A stretch of DNA of 64,000 bases from Knufia peltigerae (lineage: Eukaryota > Ascomycota > Eurotiomycetes > Chaetothyriales > Trichomeriaceae): assembly GCA_030247855.1 (NCBI GenBank), contig JAPDRN010000037.1, positions 1-64,000 of the forward strand, written 5' to 3'. Shown one piece after another: positions 1-11,588 of this stretch. The notes beneath the pieces were generated by a model. That model had not been told where the DNA came from. It saw only the letters and a list, made by a program, of their open reading frames with translations, and made no database searches. The first letter of the stretch is position 1, and each line of letters starts with the position of its first letter. A program made the position numbers and the translations under genes.

Positions 1-48
1 GTTTGAGGCCAGTTTACTGACCCTTTTTTTTCCTTCTGGCTATTGTAG

Positions 49-188
49 GTAGCCTCCTCAAAGGCGCGACGGACGAGAACGGAAACCTCAAGCCTGCCGC
101 ATTGATGCTTGGTCTCAAACTTGACCTCGAGGCCGAAGTTCATCTCACAGCCAGGGTTCGCGGTGATATCACGATAGGCTTGTACTGA
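49..188 (+). CDS. 3' terminal exon of a gene cut by the left window edge
   Basis: A branch-point-like ctgac at 16-20, a pyrimidine-rich stretch and a TAG acceptor at 46-48 precede an open frame that runs from 49 (two bases completing a split codon) to TGA at 186-188. It encodes about 46 residues beginning SLLKGATDENGNLK and ending RGDITIGLY. The alternating charged/hydrophobic composition and the clean splice signal make it look like real coding sequence. The bases at 1-48 would be the end of an intron or all of a 48-nt one; the upstream exons lie outside the window. I do not recognise the family and assign no function. Confidence 0.6.
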
Positions 189-934
189 TCGAGTTGAAGG
201 AGAACTGGCTGGGAATGTTGGACAATATGGATAATTTCGGCAGACCATGTGGCAAGTTACTCCGCTGTACGGGGAGCATGTACATGTACATCTTCAATCT
301 GGGTCCTGTTTGAGGCTGCTGGTTCAGTTCCTTCAGGGAAGCCACCATCATTGCGGCTGATGAAGGGACGGAACAATTGTCTGGTTTGAAGTTTGGGGCA
401 ACGTTGGTTGTCGGAAGTCGGAAACTGAAAGGCCGAGGAGTCCATCAATGTCATTGTCAACATGCAGGGGAGAGAGTGGCAGACCATGATGACGATCCTA
501 TTTGTTACCGTGTACTGAGCCCTTGAATTATCAGAAAGGATCCTTGTCCTTGAATATGTGAACGTGTTGTTGCGATGATCTATTGAGAGTGCTGTCGTCT
601 GGCCGAGGTAGCCGCGTCATGACATTGTGTCTGTCGTGGGTTTCAATCGGCCTATTGGAGGGTTTCGTTGTTGCTTTCATCTGTCTATGTGGCGATGTGC
701 TCAAGCAGAACGGGATCATGGCCTATGTATCTCATATCTTGTAAGGGAAGGCAGCGACAGCAGTGCCGTGTTCGAAAGATCCGTCCCGGATGGCGCATCG
801 TTTCTCACCAGAAATAACGACCGAGCCAGTGAAATCCATGCTGGCGATAACCGTCGTCATTCCATCCCAATGGCATGGATGACAGTCTACATATCTCCAG
901 TGTGGGAGAATATTATCCGACGATGAGGTCGATA
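189..934. other. Spacer, no gene seen
   Basis: Tail-to-tail spacer between the truncated plus-strand gene and the minus-strand methyltransferase. It should hold both 3' UTRs. The open frames here are short, overlap on both strands and lack splice or start context. Confidence 0.5.
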
Positions 935-1828
935 TCAGGGGTCAGATACAAATGGCACATCAGTTCTTACTAGAACGTACAGCCAGTGATATACTTGTGG
1001 GCGATGAACGTTGTCTGCCGAGCCTCCGAAGCCTGGTTCAGGCAGCTCTATCTGTTCCTTTTTCTCCAGACGCCAAAAGATATATGGAGCGATGTAGTGA
1101 CTTCCATCGCTTTGGGGCGGGACTGTTCCAGTAGTTCGTATGGCAGTGGCTTTGACGGGATCACCCTCATTGCGTTCCACGAACCAGAAGCGGGATCCGG
1201 AATAGGATATGGAAACCCAACGACATCCAACAGCCGTGACAGCGGCAAGGTTAAGAGCAAGAACTTCCACCGGATGCACCGACACCGGCCAGGAGTTTTC
1301 GCCAAAGTCACCACCAACGCCACTACCTTTCCGTATTGATAGCATGGTGATGTAGCCTCCACAAGCAACGGCGTCACTCGTGCTTTTGTCGACGATCACA
1401 TCGTAGAGTTTGCTGTCATGGTCCAGAAGTGATCGCACTCTCGGCATTGACAGAAGGTCGACTGCTGTCCAGCGCATGTGGCTCTGTCCTGGTTCGACTG
1501 GCATTTCATTCGAATTACCACGGCCTTGTCTGGCAGCCAACAGCTCTTCTTCTCGGCGTCTCCCAATATTGACGGCTTCAACAGAGAAGTCTACGTTGTG
1601 AACCTGCTTGGGACAACTGACATAGTCCCTCAGTCGCCAGGACAGGTCAGAAGTCCCACAGCCAATATGTAGAATAGCAGCAGATTTTTCAGGGTCTACA
1701 TTGTCGCGAATGAACGGATCCAGAATACCGGTCGTGTCGTCGACTCCAAGAAGCCATTCGAACGGGGTTTGTCTGGCGAGGAAGCGATTCTCCCAGTACG
1801 TCTGTGAAGAGAAATCCGACGGAGCCAT
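935..1828 (-). CDS. SAM-dependent methyltransferase, METTL13/EFM-like
   Basis: A single-exon 297-residue protein starting at a good ATG (1828). Near the N-terminus it has the YWENRF...PFEWL block (about residues 11-27) typical of the METTL13/Efm4-type class I methyltransferases. The SAM-binding motif I, ILHIGCGTSDLS, lies at residues 52-63. A motif IV-like DVIVDKSTSDA follows about 80 residues later. Members of this group methylate lysines of translation factors such as eEF1A, but the substrate cannot be read from sequence here. The product should be a soluble cytosolic enzyme, since no signal peptide or membrane segment is visible. The C-terminal part is more divergent and lacks the usual strongly hydrophobic sheet strands, so the exact subfamily is uncertain. 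Confidence 0.8.
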   Translation of the reverse strand: MAPSDFSSQTYWENRFLARQTPFEWLLGVDDTTGILDPFIRDNVDPEKSAAILHIGCGTSDLSWRLRDYVSCPKQVHNVDFSVEAVNIGRRREEELLAARQGRGNSNEMPVEPGQSHMRWTAVDLLSMPRVRSLLDHDSKLYDVIVDKSTSDAVACGGYITMLSIRKGSGVGGDFGENSWPVSVHPVEVLALNLAAVTAVGCRWVSISYSGSRFWFVERNEGDPVKATAIRTTGTVPPQSDGSHYIAPYIFWRLEKKEQIELPEPGFGGSADNVHRPQVYHWLYVLVRTDVPFVSDP

Positions 1829-3056
1829 TAGGTTGAAAATTATGAGGTTTGTATGTTTGTCGTTTCGGCGTTTCTAGGCAAAGTCAACATCCTCTTGAAT
1901 GTGTGATGGTCGGTGAGTAAATATGTCCAGAAAAGTCTTACATTGCCAGACTCTGGGCTCCAGCTAAAGGCAATGAACCCCGCGTCATATGACAACGCAG
2001 CAGCAAAACGATTTGATAGTGATATGTAATGGTGCGACGCAGCAACGGTGGGTGATCACGGCAGTTGAAATGGCCCATGATCCTCAAGGTCGATCTGTAC
2101 TGAACATCTGCAATCCCCGTGCTACTTGGAGGAAGAAAGGTCAAGAATATCGACGTATGGGATTTGCAGTACTCTGGCGTATATGCCCCGAACTGTGGCT
2201 TAGACTTACGGGCACCTTCAGATATTCAATTTAGGCGCCTTTTCTTCTTCCACTTAAGCTTAAATGTGGCTTGCAGGCTACGAGTTGGACCCCTTTAGCC
2301 TCGTTTTTCGCCCTTATCACTCTTATCTCGCGTATCTAAGCGCCCGGAACTCTGGGGGGTACCCTGCCCTACGTACCCCTAACCAGGGTGTTTTCAATCG
2401 ACTTAGCGCCGCGCTCTCATCGATTGTAGTCGTCCAATCTGAAGAGAAGAACCAACAAAAGAGACAACGGTGATCTTGTTATCCTTCCGGGAACTCTACC
2501 ATGATATACTCGAGGCTCCAGATTGATTGCTGTCCAATGGCGACATTCGATATCGTGCCGTCCGCGACATGAAACACCAAATGTATCGTATCTCTCGTAG
2601 CACGAACCCAAGAAAACCTCGCTAAAGACCAATCCTTCGCATTCAGAAAGAACATCACTAACAGTAACGAAACTGACTCCCCAAGCAAAGGAGTCATGCA
2701 AAGACCATTGCCAAAGAGAATATCGCTCATCTCTCACACTCTGTCCGCGTTGTCTACGGATAGACAGCCAATGAAAATATGCTTAAGATTCGAATACCGC
2801 TGGCCTGGAGAAGATATAAATGTTGTCGTGTTTCCATGCTGGGAGCGAGATGCATCCCTAGTCCCTCTACCTACGTGAAGCATTAATCTGTTCATTTCTC
2901 ATTCTGCACGCAGGTCGTGTATTTTATCTCTGTTGCGATTTCTTCGGTTCTTCTGCTGTACATTCATTCGACTTGGCACATCATTGCTTTTTACTTGAAC
3001 AGGACTTCAAGAACCCATTGACCAGAACAAGTCTCCAGCATACCGGGCCATCAGCC
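1829..3056. other. Spacer between divergent genes
   Basis: Presumed promoters of the methyltransferase (leftward) and the secreted protein (rightward). Two overlapping minus-strand frames of about 80-105 codons stay open at 2417-2737; neither has recognisable domains or splice signals, so I do not call a gene. Confidence 0.4.
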
Positions 3057-3738
3057 ATGCAATTCGCCCTCGTATATATCATCGCTATTACACTACCGTA
3101 CCTTTCGGTCCTCGCTCAGAGACATCATGGCGGCGGCGGTGGCGGCGGAGGTGATCGGACTGGAGGTGGCGGCGGAGGAGGAGGAAGTGGTGGTGGCAGT
3201 GGCAGCAGCGGAGTCGCAACAACATTCATTACAATGACTGCAACATCAACCATTACCGCAGTCACATCGACAGAAACAGTATCTGGCAGCGCGAATGGGG
3301 CTGCTACCGTCGACGACACATCGTGCCCGATTTTCAATGTCACTGCAAACATCAAGGCCAATGATGGAACTGCAAACTGCGTAGGAGACAAGGGAGCGCT
3401 CATTCCGTCAGTCAAGAAAGCCAAGTCAGTTGATTGCGTATACTGACATATCTGCATAGTTGCGACTGTCCCCCAAACTTGAACATATTCACCCCATTCC
3501 TATCCATGGTGATACAAGCTGGCTCCGTATTCCCAGCCGGTGAGTCTGTCACTTGTCTGTATCCATCGACGTGCTGACCCTTATCACAGGCAGTTCGATA
3601 GCAAACCAGCTCACCCGGTTGGACACGTGTACTGTGGCGCTGCAGAACTTCAGAGGAGGTCTTGGGAGTGGTAACGGCTGTCCCATTGTAGCCACAAAAT
3701 GGAAAGAGTTGCGGACAGTGTTACAGTTTGGAGGATAA
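3057..3738 (+). CDS. Small secreted glycine-rich, cysteine-containing protein
   Basis: Three exons are proposed: 3057-3424, 3460-3539 and 3590-3738 (198 residues). The chosen ATG gives an immediate signal peptide (MQFALVYIIAITLPYLSVLA) ending near residue 20. Then come a His/Gly stretch of about 30 residues with two runs of eight glycines, a Thr/Ser-rich stretch, and a C-terminal globular part with six cysteines, including a CDC pair. The second intron (3540-3589) has a textbook gtgagt donor, a gctgac branch and a cag acceptor. The first intron is only 35 nt with gtcagt and is uncertain, although codon phase is kept across it. An upstream in-frame extension to 2973 exists but would bury the signal peptide. 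I infer a cell-surface or secreted, possibly effector-like, protein; no family is recognised. Confidence 0.65.
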
Positions 3739-4963
3739 GAAGAGAAAACAACCCACCTCGTGTAACGAGATACTTGATCAGAGCAATGACATGGCGTTGG
3801 AGGTTGCGCTGGGACTCTTTTGACTGATTTACGATCTTTTGGAGGCGCTTAGAGCAGTACAGTTGATAACAATGAAAACAACCCTGTTGAAGTTCGATGC
3901 CTGACTCTCAGGCAGCCCTGCAGTGACCCTAGCAAGAATAGGTGGCTTTCATTCGCGGGTGGTCTCGTCTGCCCTTGAGGTTGCTGCCAGAGGCATCGAG
4001 AGGCGCATGCCACACAAAATACCCCGCTTGGGAGCCAAGGGCTGCTCAACTGCACTCAAATCTAAGTTCTTTGACCTTGTGGCAGACAAGGGGATGACCA
4101 TCTCCTGCGTTACACACCTTCAACCCTTGAGTCGAGACTTCAACCATGGACGGGTAATGGACATTGATTGATACCAAAGGTAGGACGCTGCTTTTGTTCC
4201 GTGGGCAAGAATACTGATCAAGTTTTAAAAGCGGCAACTAACCATGTGGACACTTCTAGTCAAGCGTAAAGGGAGCCTCGATTATGCCCTGGACCACGAC
4301 TATGTCGTTGTCAATACGGCGCGCGTACCAACAACTCGTACGCCAAAAAATACCACCGAACGCCCCTCTGCCTTGTGCATGACGCAGACCCCCGCGACTA
4401 AATTCCTCGAGTTAAAAGAGTTCCCACGTAAGCGTAGCCGGGAAAATACAAAAATGTTTCGCGACAGAGAGCAGAAAAACAAGCGAGCAGTAATGATCCT
4501 GGACAATTATCAATTGCTCTGCAAGTATGCAGAGGCCAATGGCAAAGTCAGTCGAATTTCCATCAATGCCCATGCAGCTACTCGGTTGATTGACACAGCG
4601 GACAGACGGTAGCACAGACCCGAATGTACTTTCGGAAGGTGGCTTGTGGCCTCGACGCTGAGCCAATCATAGAGAACTGGCTCAATGATGACGATAAAGC
4701 CTGATGAGCTGCAAGAGGCGCTCACGGCCAGATTGAGATTTTCCTTGTTTGCCAGTAGTCACATCTACCAGAATGAGAGAGCCAGTGTGCACATGAAATA
4801 TGGAAAGCTGGCCTGATCACATGACAAGGCTGCGTTGGGGAAAGGCGGTGAGATTCTGCCGGACCAAAAAAATAATTCCATCCGCACTCAGTTTTGCCCA
4901 AGGCGAAGAAGACGCATCGCTCCCCGTGTAGACTTGTCTTGTGGGCAGCACTACACGGTCAAG
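3739..4963. other. Spacer, no gene supported
   Basis: Contains the 3' UTR of the secreted-protein gene and the RRP12 promoter. An open frame from an ATG at 4244 (122 codons) has no recognisable feature and is not called. Confidence 0.4.
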
Positions 4964-7900
4964 ATGTCTTTGGAGGAGAAGTTGTCGAAGATCAAATCGC
5001 CAAATCTTCAGAGTCAACAACATGTCAGTCTAAAATTCCGAGCATCAAAGAGATTCTAATTGGCGCAGACTGCGGTAGTCCTTTCGTCCATCGAAGAAAC
5101 ACTGTCGGAGCAGAAAACCAAATTTACACCCACAGCATACTTTGCTGCCCTTCTTGCACTCTTGAAGCAGTCTTCCACAGGAGTTTCTCCAGACAGCAAC
5201 AATGAGATCCTTACTTCTGCCGTCTACCTCCTCGACCTGGTAACGTCCTACGTTTCGGCGAGTCTCCTGCGAACACAGTTCAATACGATCATATCCCTCC
5301 TTGCACCTTTATTAAGCGCCACTACTGCGAATGCACCGCTCCTCCGATCGGCAATCGGGTGCCTGGAGTCTCTTCTGGTGGCACAAGATTCAGCTGCTTG
5401 GAAGTTACCACAAACTGAGGCAAGCCCACGACAGGCTGTGCTAGTCCTCCTCACACTAGCGATCGATCCACGACCGAAGATCAGAAAGCGAGCTGGGGAA
5501 GCATTAACGAAAGTATTGAGAAATCCTCCTCCAGGACCAGCAATCGATCATCCAGCTGCAGAACTGTGCGCTGTCGCCGCACAAAACAATCTGAAGAATG
5601 CGGTGGACTCGGCGCATCAAGCCAAACGCCAAAAGGGCAGGCCGGATGACAGCAATGAACCCGCCGTCATCCATGCGCTGCAACTTACTAAGTTGATCGC
5701 CGTGGCTTCTGGTGGGTGGCCAAGTAAGAAAATCGAGTCTCTGTGCGAGTTATTGCTGGCGATTTCTCGCTCGAGAAACGACTTCTTGGTTATGAGCGCC
5801 TTTGAAGTATTCGAGGTCATTTTTGATGGTATGCAGGATGAAGTTTCATCGTCCAAGTTGCCACGCCTATTGGATGCTATTATCGAATTAAAGCCGGCCC
5901 AGAACGACTCACAATTAACCCCCCCGTGGATAGCTATCGTATCTCGCGGCTACGGCACAGCTGCGGCGGTCGATCCCGAGGATACCTTTGCTAAACTACC
6001 TGAAATTTTGGATATGATCGCTGCTTTCTTGACAAGCCCTGCTCACAACATTAGGATTTCCGCATCGGAATGTTTGATCTCTTTCTTCGCCAACTGTGTG
6101 CCTGACACTGCGATCTCGGAGCCATCGATATTCGACGAAAAGTTGTTCGAGCAAATTTCTCAGAAAGCCCTTGGCTTGTTGTCTATCAGATATCAAAGTG
6201 CGTGGATGGAAGTTTTCACTGCACTGGCGGCACTTTTTGATGCTCTCCGATGGCGTGGTGACCCATACCTCCTTCCCATTGTCAAGGCAGTTGGCGAACT
6301 GAGAAGTAACGAAGGTTTTCAAGGCAAAAAAGAGGCCGATGAGGTTCTCGGCCATGCCATCAGGAACCTCGGTCCTGGTGCTGTCCTGACCATTCTTCCA
6401 CACAATTTGATCAAGCCCAAGCCGGGTCACCCTGGTCGAGCTTGGCTCCTTCCCCTGCTCCGAGACCACGTGTCCAACACGTACCTTTCCCACTTCAGAT
6501 CAGAGCTGGTTCCACTAAGTGAAGCGATGTACCAACGGATAATCGATCATGGAAGCGCCGAAAAGACAGTAGATATCAAGATATTCGAAACAGTTGTGCA
6601 ACAAACCTGGGCGACCTTACCAGGCTATTGCGATCTGCCATTGGATCTACAAACCGCCGTAGATCAGCCATTCGCCGAAATGGTCTCTAATCTGCTATAT
6701 CAGCAAACGGACCTACGAGTCGATCTGTGCAGAGGGTTGCAAAATCTGGTCGAGTCGAACCAAGCCCTGTTAGCATCAGATCTATCTGATGACATCTTAC
6801 TTCTGGAACGGCGGATGTCCCGATCCGATGCGGCCAAAAACATTCAACATCTCGCCTCCCTTGCTAACAACCTTCTTGCCGTCCTTTTCAACGTATATAG
6901 CCAGACACTCCCTCAATCCCGCGCATACATCTTGCAATGTATAAACGCCTACATCAGCGTCACTACGGAGAAGGATCTTATCGACACATTCGAACGTGTG
7001 TCAAAAATGCTCGAAGATGCACTCCCCAAGCCGGATCAGCCGCCTCCCAAGAAAGAACCCAACCAGCCATCGACTAACAAGTTACCGCCAACATGCCACA
7101 CTCTTCTCGATCTCATCATTGCACTGTCCGTCCACCTCCCTCGTTCAACGTTCGCAGCACTCTTCTCTATATCGGCAAACATTCTTACGAACCCTGCCAT
7201 CCTGAAATCCGACCCTCAACTCATCAAGAAGGCTTACAAGCTAATCCCACGCCTCTCGACCTCAGAAACCGGCGCCGATGCTTTGACAACGCGTAGCGCA
7301 GAACTTCAAGCTCTCATCCTACGAACCTCTGAATCAACTCCTGTACCTGCGCGTAGGGACCGAATTATGGCTATCCAAACCCTTATATCTTTCCTTCCCC
7401 TTTCGGATTTACACTTCATACCCAGCATTCTAAGTGAAGTTGTTCTCGCGTGCAAGGACTCTAATGAAAGAGCTCGGACGGCAGGTTTCGATCTCCTGAT
7501 CGCAGTTACCGATAAGATCTCCGACCCGGCGAACCCATCGGGAACAGTCATACGAAACAGCCTTGTTCAACATATGCCAGATGATTCTCCTGATGCTCCA
7601 GCCACGTTGGAAGAGGTGTTCACCATGGTGAGCGCAGGCCTAGCGGGTGTTGCACCACACATGGTTGCTGCAAGTGTTATTGCTTTGAGTAGACTCTTAT
7701 GGGAGTACCATGCCAAGTTGGGAGATCAGACGAAAGAAGAGCTTGTCGATACAGTGACGATGTTTCTACAAAGCAACAACCGGGAAATCGTGCGTGCCGT
7801 GCTGGGGTTCGTCAAGGTCATGGTTGTTTTGTTACCTGTGACGATGCTTGAGCCCCGGATGCGAACCATAGTCCCTGGACTAATGGTCTGGAGTAAAGAG

Positions 7901-8827
7901 AACAAGGGGAGGTTGAGAGCGAAGGTCAAAGGAATTCTGGATCGCTGTATGAGACGCTTCGACTCAATCAAAGTTGAGAGTTGGGTCGGCGGCGACGATA
8001 GAAAAATGGTAGTCAACATCCGAAAGCGGCGCGAGCGTGCACGAAAGAAGAACAAGCAGGGTGATGATGAGGGAGGGGATGCAGAAGCCAACGAAGGACG
8101 GGAGAGATATGACAATGAATTTGATGAAGCTGTCTACGGATCCGATGATGATGACTCTGAGATCGAGGGCGGCGATGACGATGATCAGAGCGATGATGAC
8201 GACGATACGATGGCCGGCGTGTCATTCAAGCAGGCAAAGGGCAAATCGCGGTCCCAGCAATTTATAAGACAGGATGATGAGGATGACGAACCTTTGGACT
8301 TGCTCGATCCAAAGAGTATGGCGAACATCTCGAGCAAGAAGCTTGGTCGATTGCGAGATAGTCAGACTGGCTCAAGAAAGACGAAGGCCAAGTTTAACGA
8401 GGACGGCAAGCTTGTGCTCGGAGGAGGCAACGACGATGATGACGACATCGACATGACCAACACAGATGGCCAGGGTCAAGACACTTCTATCAATGCTTAC
8501 CTTGATGCTGTTTCTGGTGCAGACGCAATACGCCGAGGACAGAAGGGAAGACTGAAGGTTAAGAGCGGCATGCAGAAGAAGGCGAAGCAAGAGACCAGGG
8601 AAAGAGATAGTGCCATGGACCTCGATGTCGACGAAGCACGAGAAGTGGCTAGGCAGATTATGCAAGGCTCTGGAAGCCCTCGAAGCCCAGGGGTAAAAGG
8701 TGCCAGGAGTGATCCAAAGCAGCAGCGACGAGGACTGGGCGTGGAGAAGAGCAGGGGACCGATGCAGAGACAAAAGTTCCGAGGGCGCCGGGGGGTCGGG
8801 AAGAGAGGAAGAGGACATGGTAGATAG
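4964..8827 (+). CDS. RRP12: Ribosomal RNA processing protein RRP12
   Basis: Two exons: 4964-5023 and 5069-8827, joined across a 45-nt intron (gtcagt...ctaattggcgcag). The short first exon supplies the true start MSLEEKLSKIKSPNLQSQQH, and codon phase is preserved into TAVVLSS. The predicted protein has 1272 residues, close to yeast Rrp12 (about 1230). Most of it is helical HEAT-type repeat sequence, including the NUC173 region in the middle. The last 240 residues or so alternate acidic Asp/Glu runs with Lys/Arg-rich stretches, ending in a Gly-Arg-rich basic tail. Rrp12 is a nucleolar/nuclear factor needed for maturation and export of pre-40S and pre-60S particles. The coding assignment is firm; the N-terminal exon rests on splice signals and family start. 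Confidence 0.93.
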
Positions 8828-9772
8828 ACAAGTACAATTGCAATGCTAGATCCGGTGTAGACATTGGAGTCATCAAATCATCCTCTATCATGCTCGTATG
8901 GGTGTCTAGAAATTGGTCAGCAGTTCTTTTTATTCATATTGGTGGGAGTAGGAGCACAACAGCTGATTGGCTGGTGGCCACGCGTCCCAGAGTGGAAACA
9001 CCGATTGGGATCAGGGGGGTTAAGGAGGACGTTGGCAGCCCTTGACCTCATCCTCGAAGTCTTTTTCGACTTCTTCTATCTCCCTTTTCCATCTCGAATA
9101 CTATCTCTGGAGTATGGGTATCAATGTGAGCCTCCTGTGCTCAGATTCGATTTTTTAAAATCGCGTCACGAATCATTTTCGCCGCCACCCACACAAATGC
9201 TCACCATGCAACCCTTAAAAACCGCGTCGGCATCTACCATTGAATGAACACACGACAGCGGACTGATAATTACTCTGTATCTTTCACTGAAGAATCAAAC
9301 TCTTGCTCTCTCTAATTGATACAGACACTTGTTGTGAACTATTCGGACGCAGCGTATTTCCTGGTCCTGGACCGGTATCAAGCCCGGCCAAATTTTACAT
9401 CAAGTACAGAAGCAAGAATGATACAATTGTAAGACCAAATGCAGCCATCTCCTTGCTTCGATTGCTTCCGGAGCACTGGACCAATATGCTGCACAAAAGA
9501 GCCAACACATACCGACGTCTTAGTATGGCATGAAGCACGCAGACCTTGATTGACCACCTTGCCTGCAGAAATCAATTTGGAGTCATCACATTCACAATAG
9601 AAATCCCTTGTTGTCGGAAAGATGCATCATCATCAAACGCCTGTGAAAACACAAAAGAAACTAATGGCATGCCGGTACTAATGAAATGGCACCATGAGAA
9701 TCAGTGCTCGCTTGCTGGAAATATCTTTCATTTTCGTCCAAAGGAAAAAATTTGGTCTCCTCGAATAATGAA
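8828..9772. other. Tail-to-tail spacer
   Basis: Lies between the RRP12 stop and the stop of the minus-strand zinc-finger-like gene; both 3' UTRs fall here. No convincing coding sequence. Confidence 0.5.
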
Positions 9773-10576
9773 TCAACGGCTGTAACTCTGAGCTCGACCC
9801 ATGGTTCGAGTAGCGTCGAGACGACGTCTCTCGGACCTTCTTCCAGCGTTGATGACGAATGCCTCGTTTTGATAGCTCGCCGATCGAGTCATGTGTGCCA
9901 TGACCGCGGGCGGCGGTGTGGCGGAAGGTGCTTGCGGTAGGTCGGGGATATTCCTGAAATGTCTTCTCAGGCTCATTGCGGCGGGGATCTGCATGGGCAC
10001 CGGACCCATTTGCGTCCGCTTGTACTGGATTTCATTGATGATTCTCTTGCAGTACATCCACCGCATGAGAGTGAAATCGGGCCTTACCGTGGCAAGCTGT
10101 TGACCGTTTCGGAAATGGTCATGAACCATGTGCGATAGCATGTTGTTCCAGGCGAGCGCCGGGTCGTCGTCCGGCAACTGGTAATACTTGTTGTCGCAGA
10201 GAAAACAGGATGCGAATGTGGGCAGCTCGTGTCCCCGGAAGTGCGAGAACACGTGCATCTTGAACGGGACTATGTCCGCAAAGACCTCGGAACAGTCGAG
10301 TATCTGGAAAGGACAAAGCAAATCCGCATCCTCTTGGTATCGATCCGGCAGTGTCAAGGTCCCGTCCTGAGATGCATCGAGCAGATATCCGTCGCCCAGG
10401 ATGCTGCTGGCCATGCTTGTGCCCAATGTAGCGTCCGACGAGGAAGCGGAAGACGCCGGACGGGTCAACGGTGGTACCGGATCGCTGCCGCTGGTCGAGG
10501 CCACGGATCTCGCATCGTCATGGTCCGCAACCGACACCGCCGAGGGTGATCTGATGGCTGTCTTTCTGGAGGACAT
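9773..10576 (-). CDS. Conserved fungal protein with C2H2-like Cys/His core
   Basis: I start the frame at the first ATG (10576), giving 267 residues (MSSRKTAIRSPSAVS...); the frame is open further upstream but without an ATG. The N-terminal third is Ser/Pro/Asp-rich and probably disordered. The central part carries a Cys/His-rich block, with CPFQILDCSEVF, then KMHVFSHFRGHELP, then CFLCDNKYY, then HMVHDHF, spaced like atypical C2H2 zinc fingers of fungal nuclear proteins. The C-terminal part is basic and ends Arg/Ser-rich. A nucleic-acid-related role is only an inference. No signal peptide or membrane segment is seen. The gene is single-exon as read, though a small upstream exon cannot be excluded. 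Confidence 0.7.
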   Translation of the reverse strand: MSSRKTAIRSPSAVSVADHDDARSVASTSGSDPVPPLTRPASSASSSDATLGTSMASSILGDGYLLDASQDGTLTLPDRYQEDADLLCPFQILDCSEVFADIVPFKMHVFSHFRGHELPTFASCFLCDNKYYQLPDDDPALAWNNMLSHMVHDHFRNGQQLATVRPDFTLMRWMYCKRIINEIQYKRTQMGPVPMQIPAAMSLRRHFRNIPDLPQAPSATPPPAVMAHMTRSASYQNEAFVINAGRRSERRRLDATRTMGRAQSYSR

Positions 10577-11588
10577 GGAGTCCTTGCGCGACGGAGTCCC
10601 GTCAAGCTTTTTTATTATTTCAACTCTACGATTGCCGATCAATCCGGCGACGTCGCTTTCAAATTGTCATTGGGCTTCGTGGGACTCGGGGCCGGGATAA
10701 GACGACACGGGACACGTGGTGTGGCCATTTACTGCTTGCATGTCAACCCCGACACCCTCAAACGAAACATATCGAAGAAAAGGGGACAACACACAGGTCA
10801 CAAAAGTCGCTTGGTGAAGTGGCAAAGAATCTCGAATCTCACTGTCTGGCGAATTTTTGGATATCTCGGAATGATAAGGGCAGATTTTCGGCGAAGCTGA
10901 AGGTGCGGGGTTTTTTGGTTCCGGTTGATCGATTTCCTCTCGCTCTGTTTCTTTCTCCGACAAGCCCGAAGGGCGAACAGAGGCAAAATATGTGGGAAAG
11001 TCTTTGCGATGGGTGCAAAAGATTGATACTCGCCCCAGGTTGTCCGTGATGCAAATGCGCGCAGGTGACGGCAAAAGAGTCGACAACTTGCAACTCAAAG
11101 GGCCTAGAGCCTCGCAATGGGAATGGTTCAAGCTGCGACGATGCAGTACAGACTCCCCCGCCGAGAAGCATATGCACCTGTCAGATGCTGCCAGCACATC
11201 CAGCCTGCATAACCGATGGCCGGCATTGATTGGTGCATGAACTCGTGTCGTGCTCGCGAGAAGCAACGGACTGGACATGTGTTTGTTAACCTCCCACGGG
11301 TCAGGAAACAAAAAAGCAATGATATTGTGTCATGCAGAAAGGATGCAGTCGTGTCACTCAGCCCATTATCAAATGTGCATCTCTGTTGAGTACGCCCACC
11401 CCCCGAAAGGTTGACATGTGAGACAGGCGGGTGATGCAGAGCCAAAGAGTCGCACCCTCCGCGGCCATGCCTCTATATCCAAAACAACCCTAGTCAGCAT
11501 GCAGTGTGTAACCAGGACAGTGTTTGGATTTACGATTGTTCTATACCAAAAGTGCAACGCGATGACTGATTGACGAATAACAAGTCTC
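10577..11588. other. Spacer, no gene supported
   Basis: Upstream region of the Cys/His protein and downstream region of the SDR gene. Frames on both strands stay open for up to about 214 codons, but their composition is not protein-like. Confidence 0.4.

Noticed and set aside
2389..2394. CCCTAA resembling a telomere unit
   Set aside because: Single copy only; no tandem array.
10667..11311. A 214-codon minus-strand open frame, overlapped by others on both strands
   Set aside because: Composition is not protein-like, no motif, and no start or splice context; equally long frames exist on the opposite strand.
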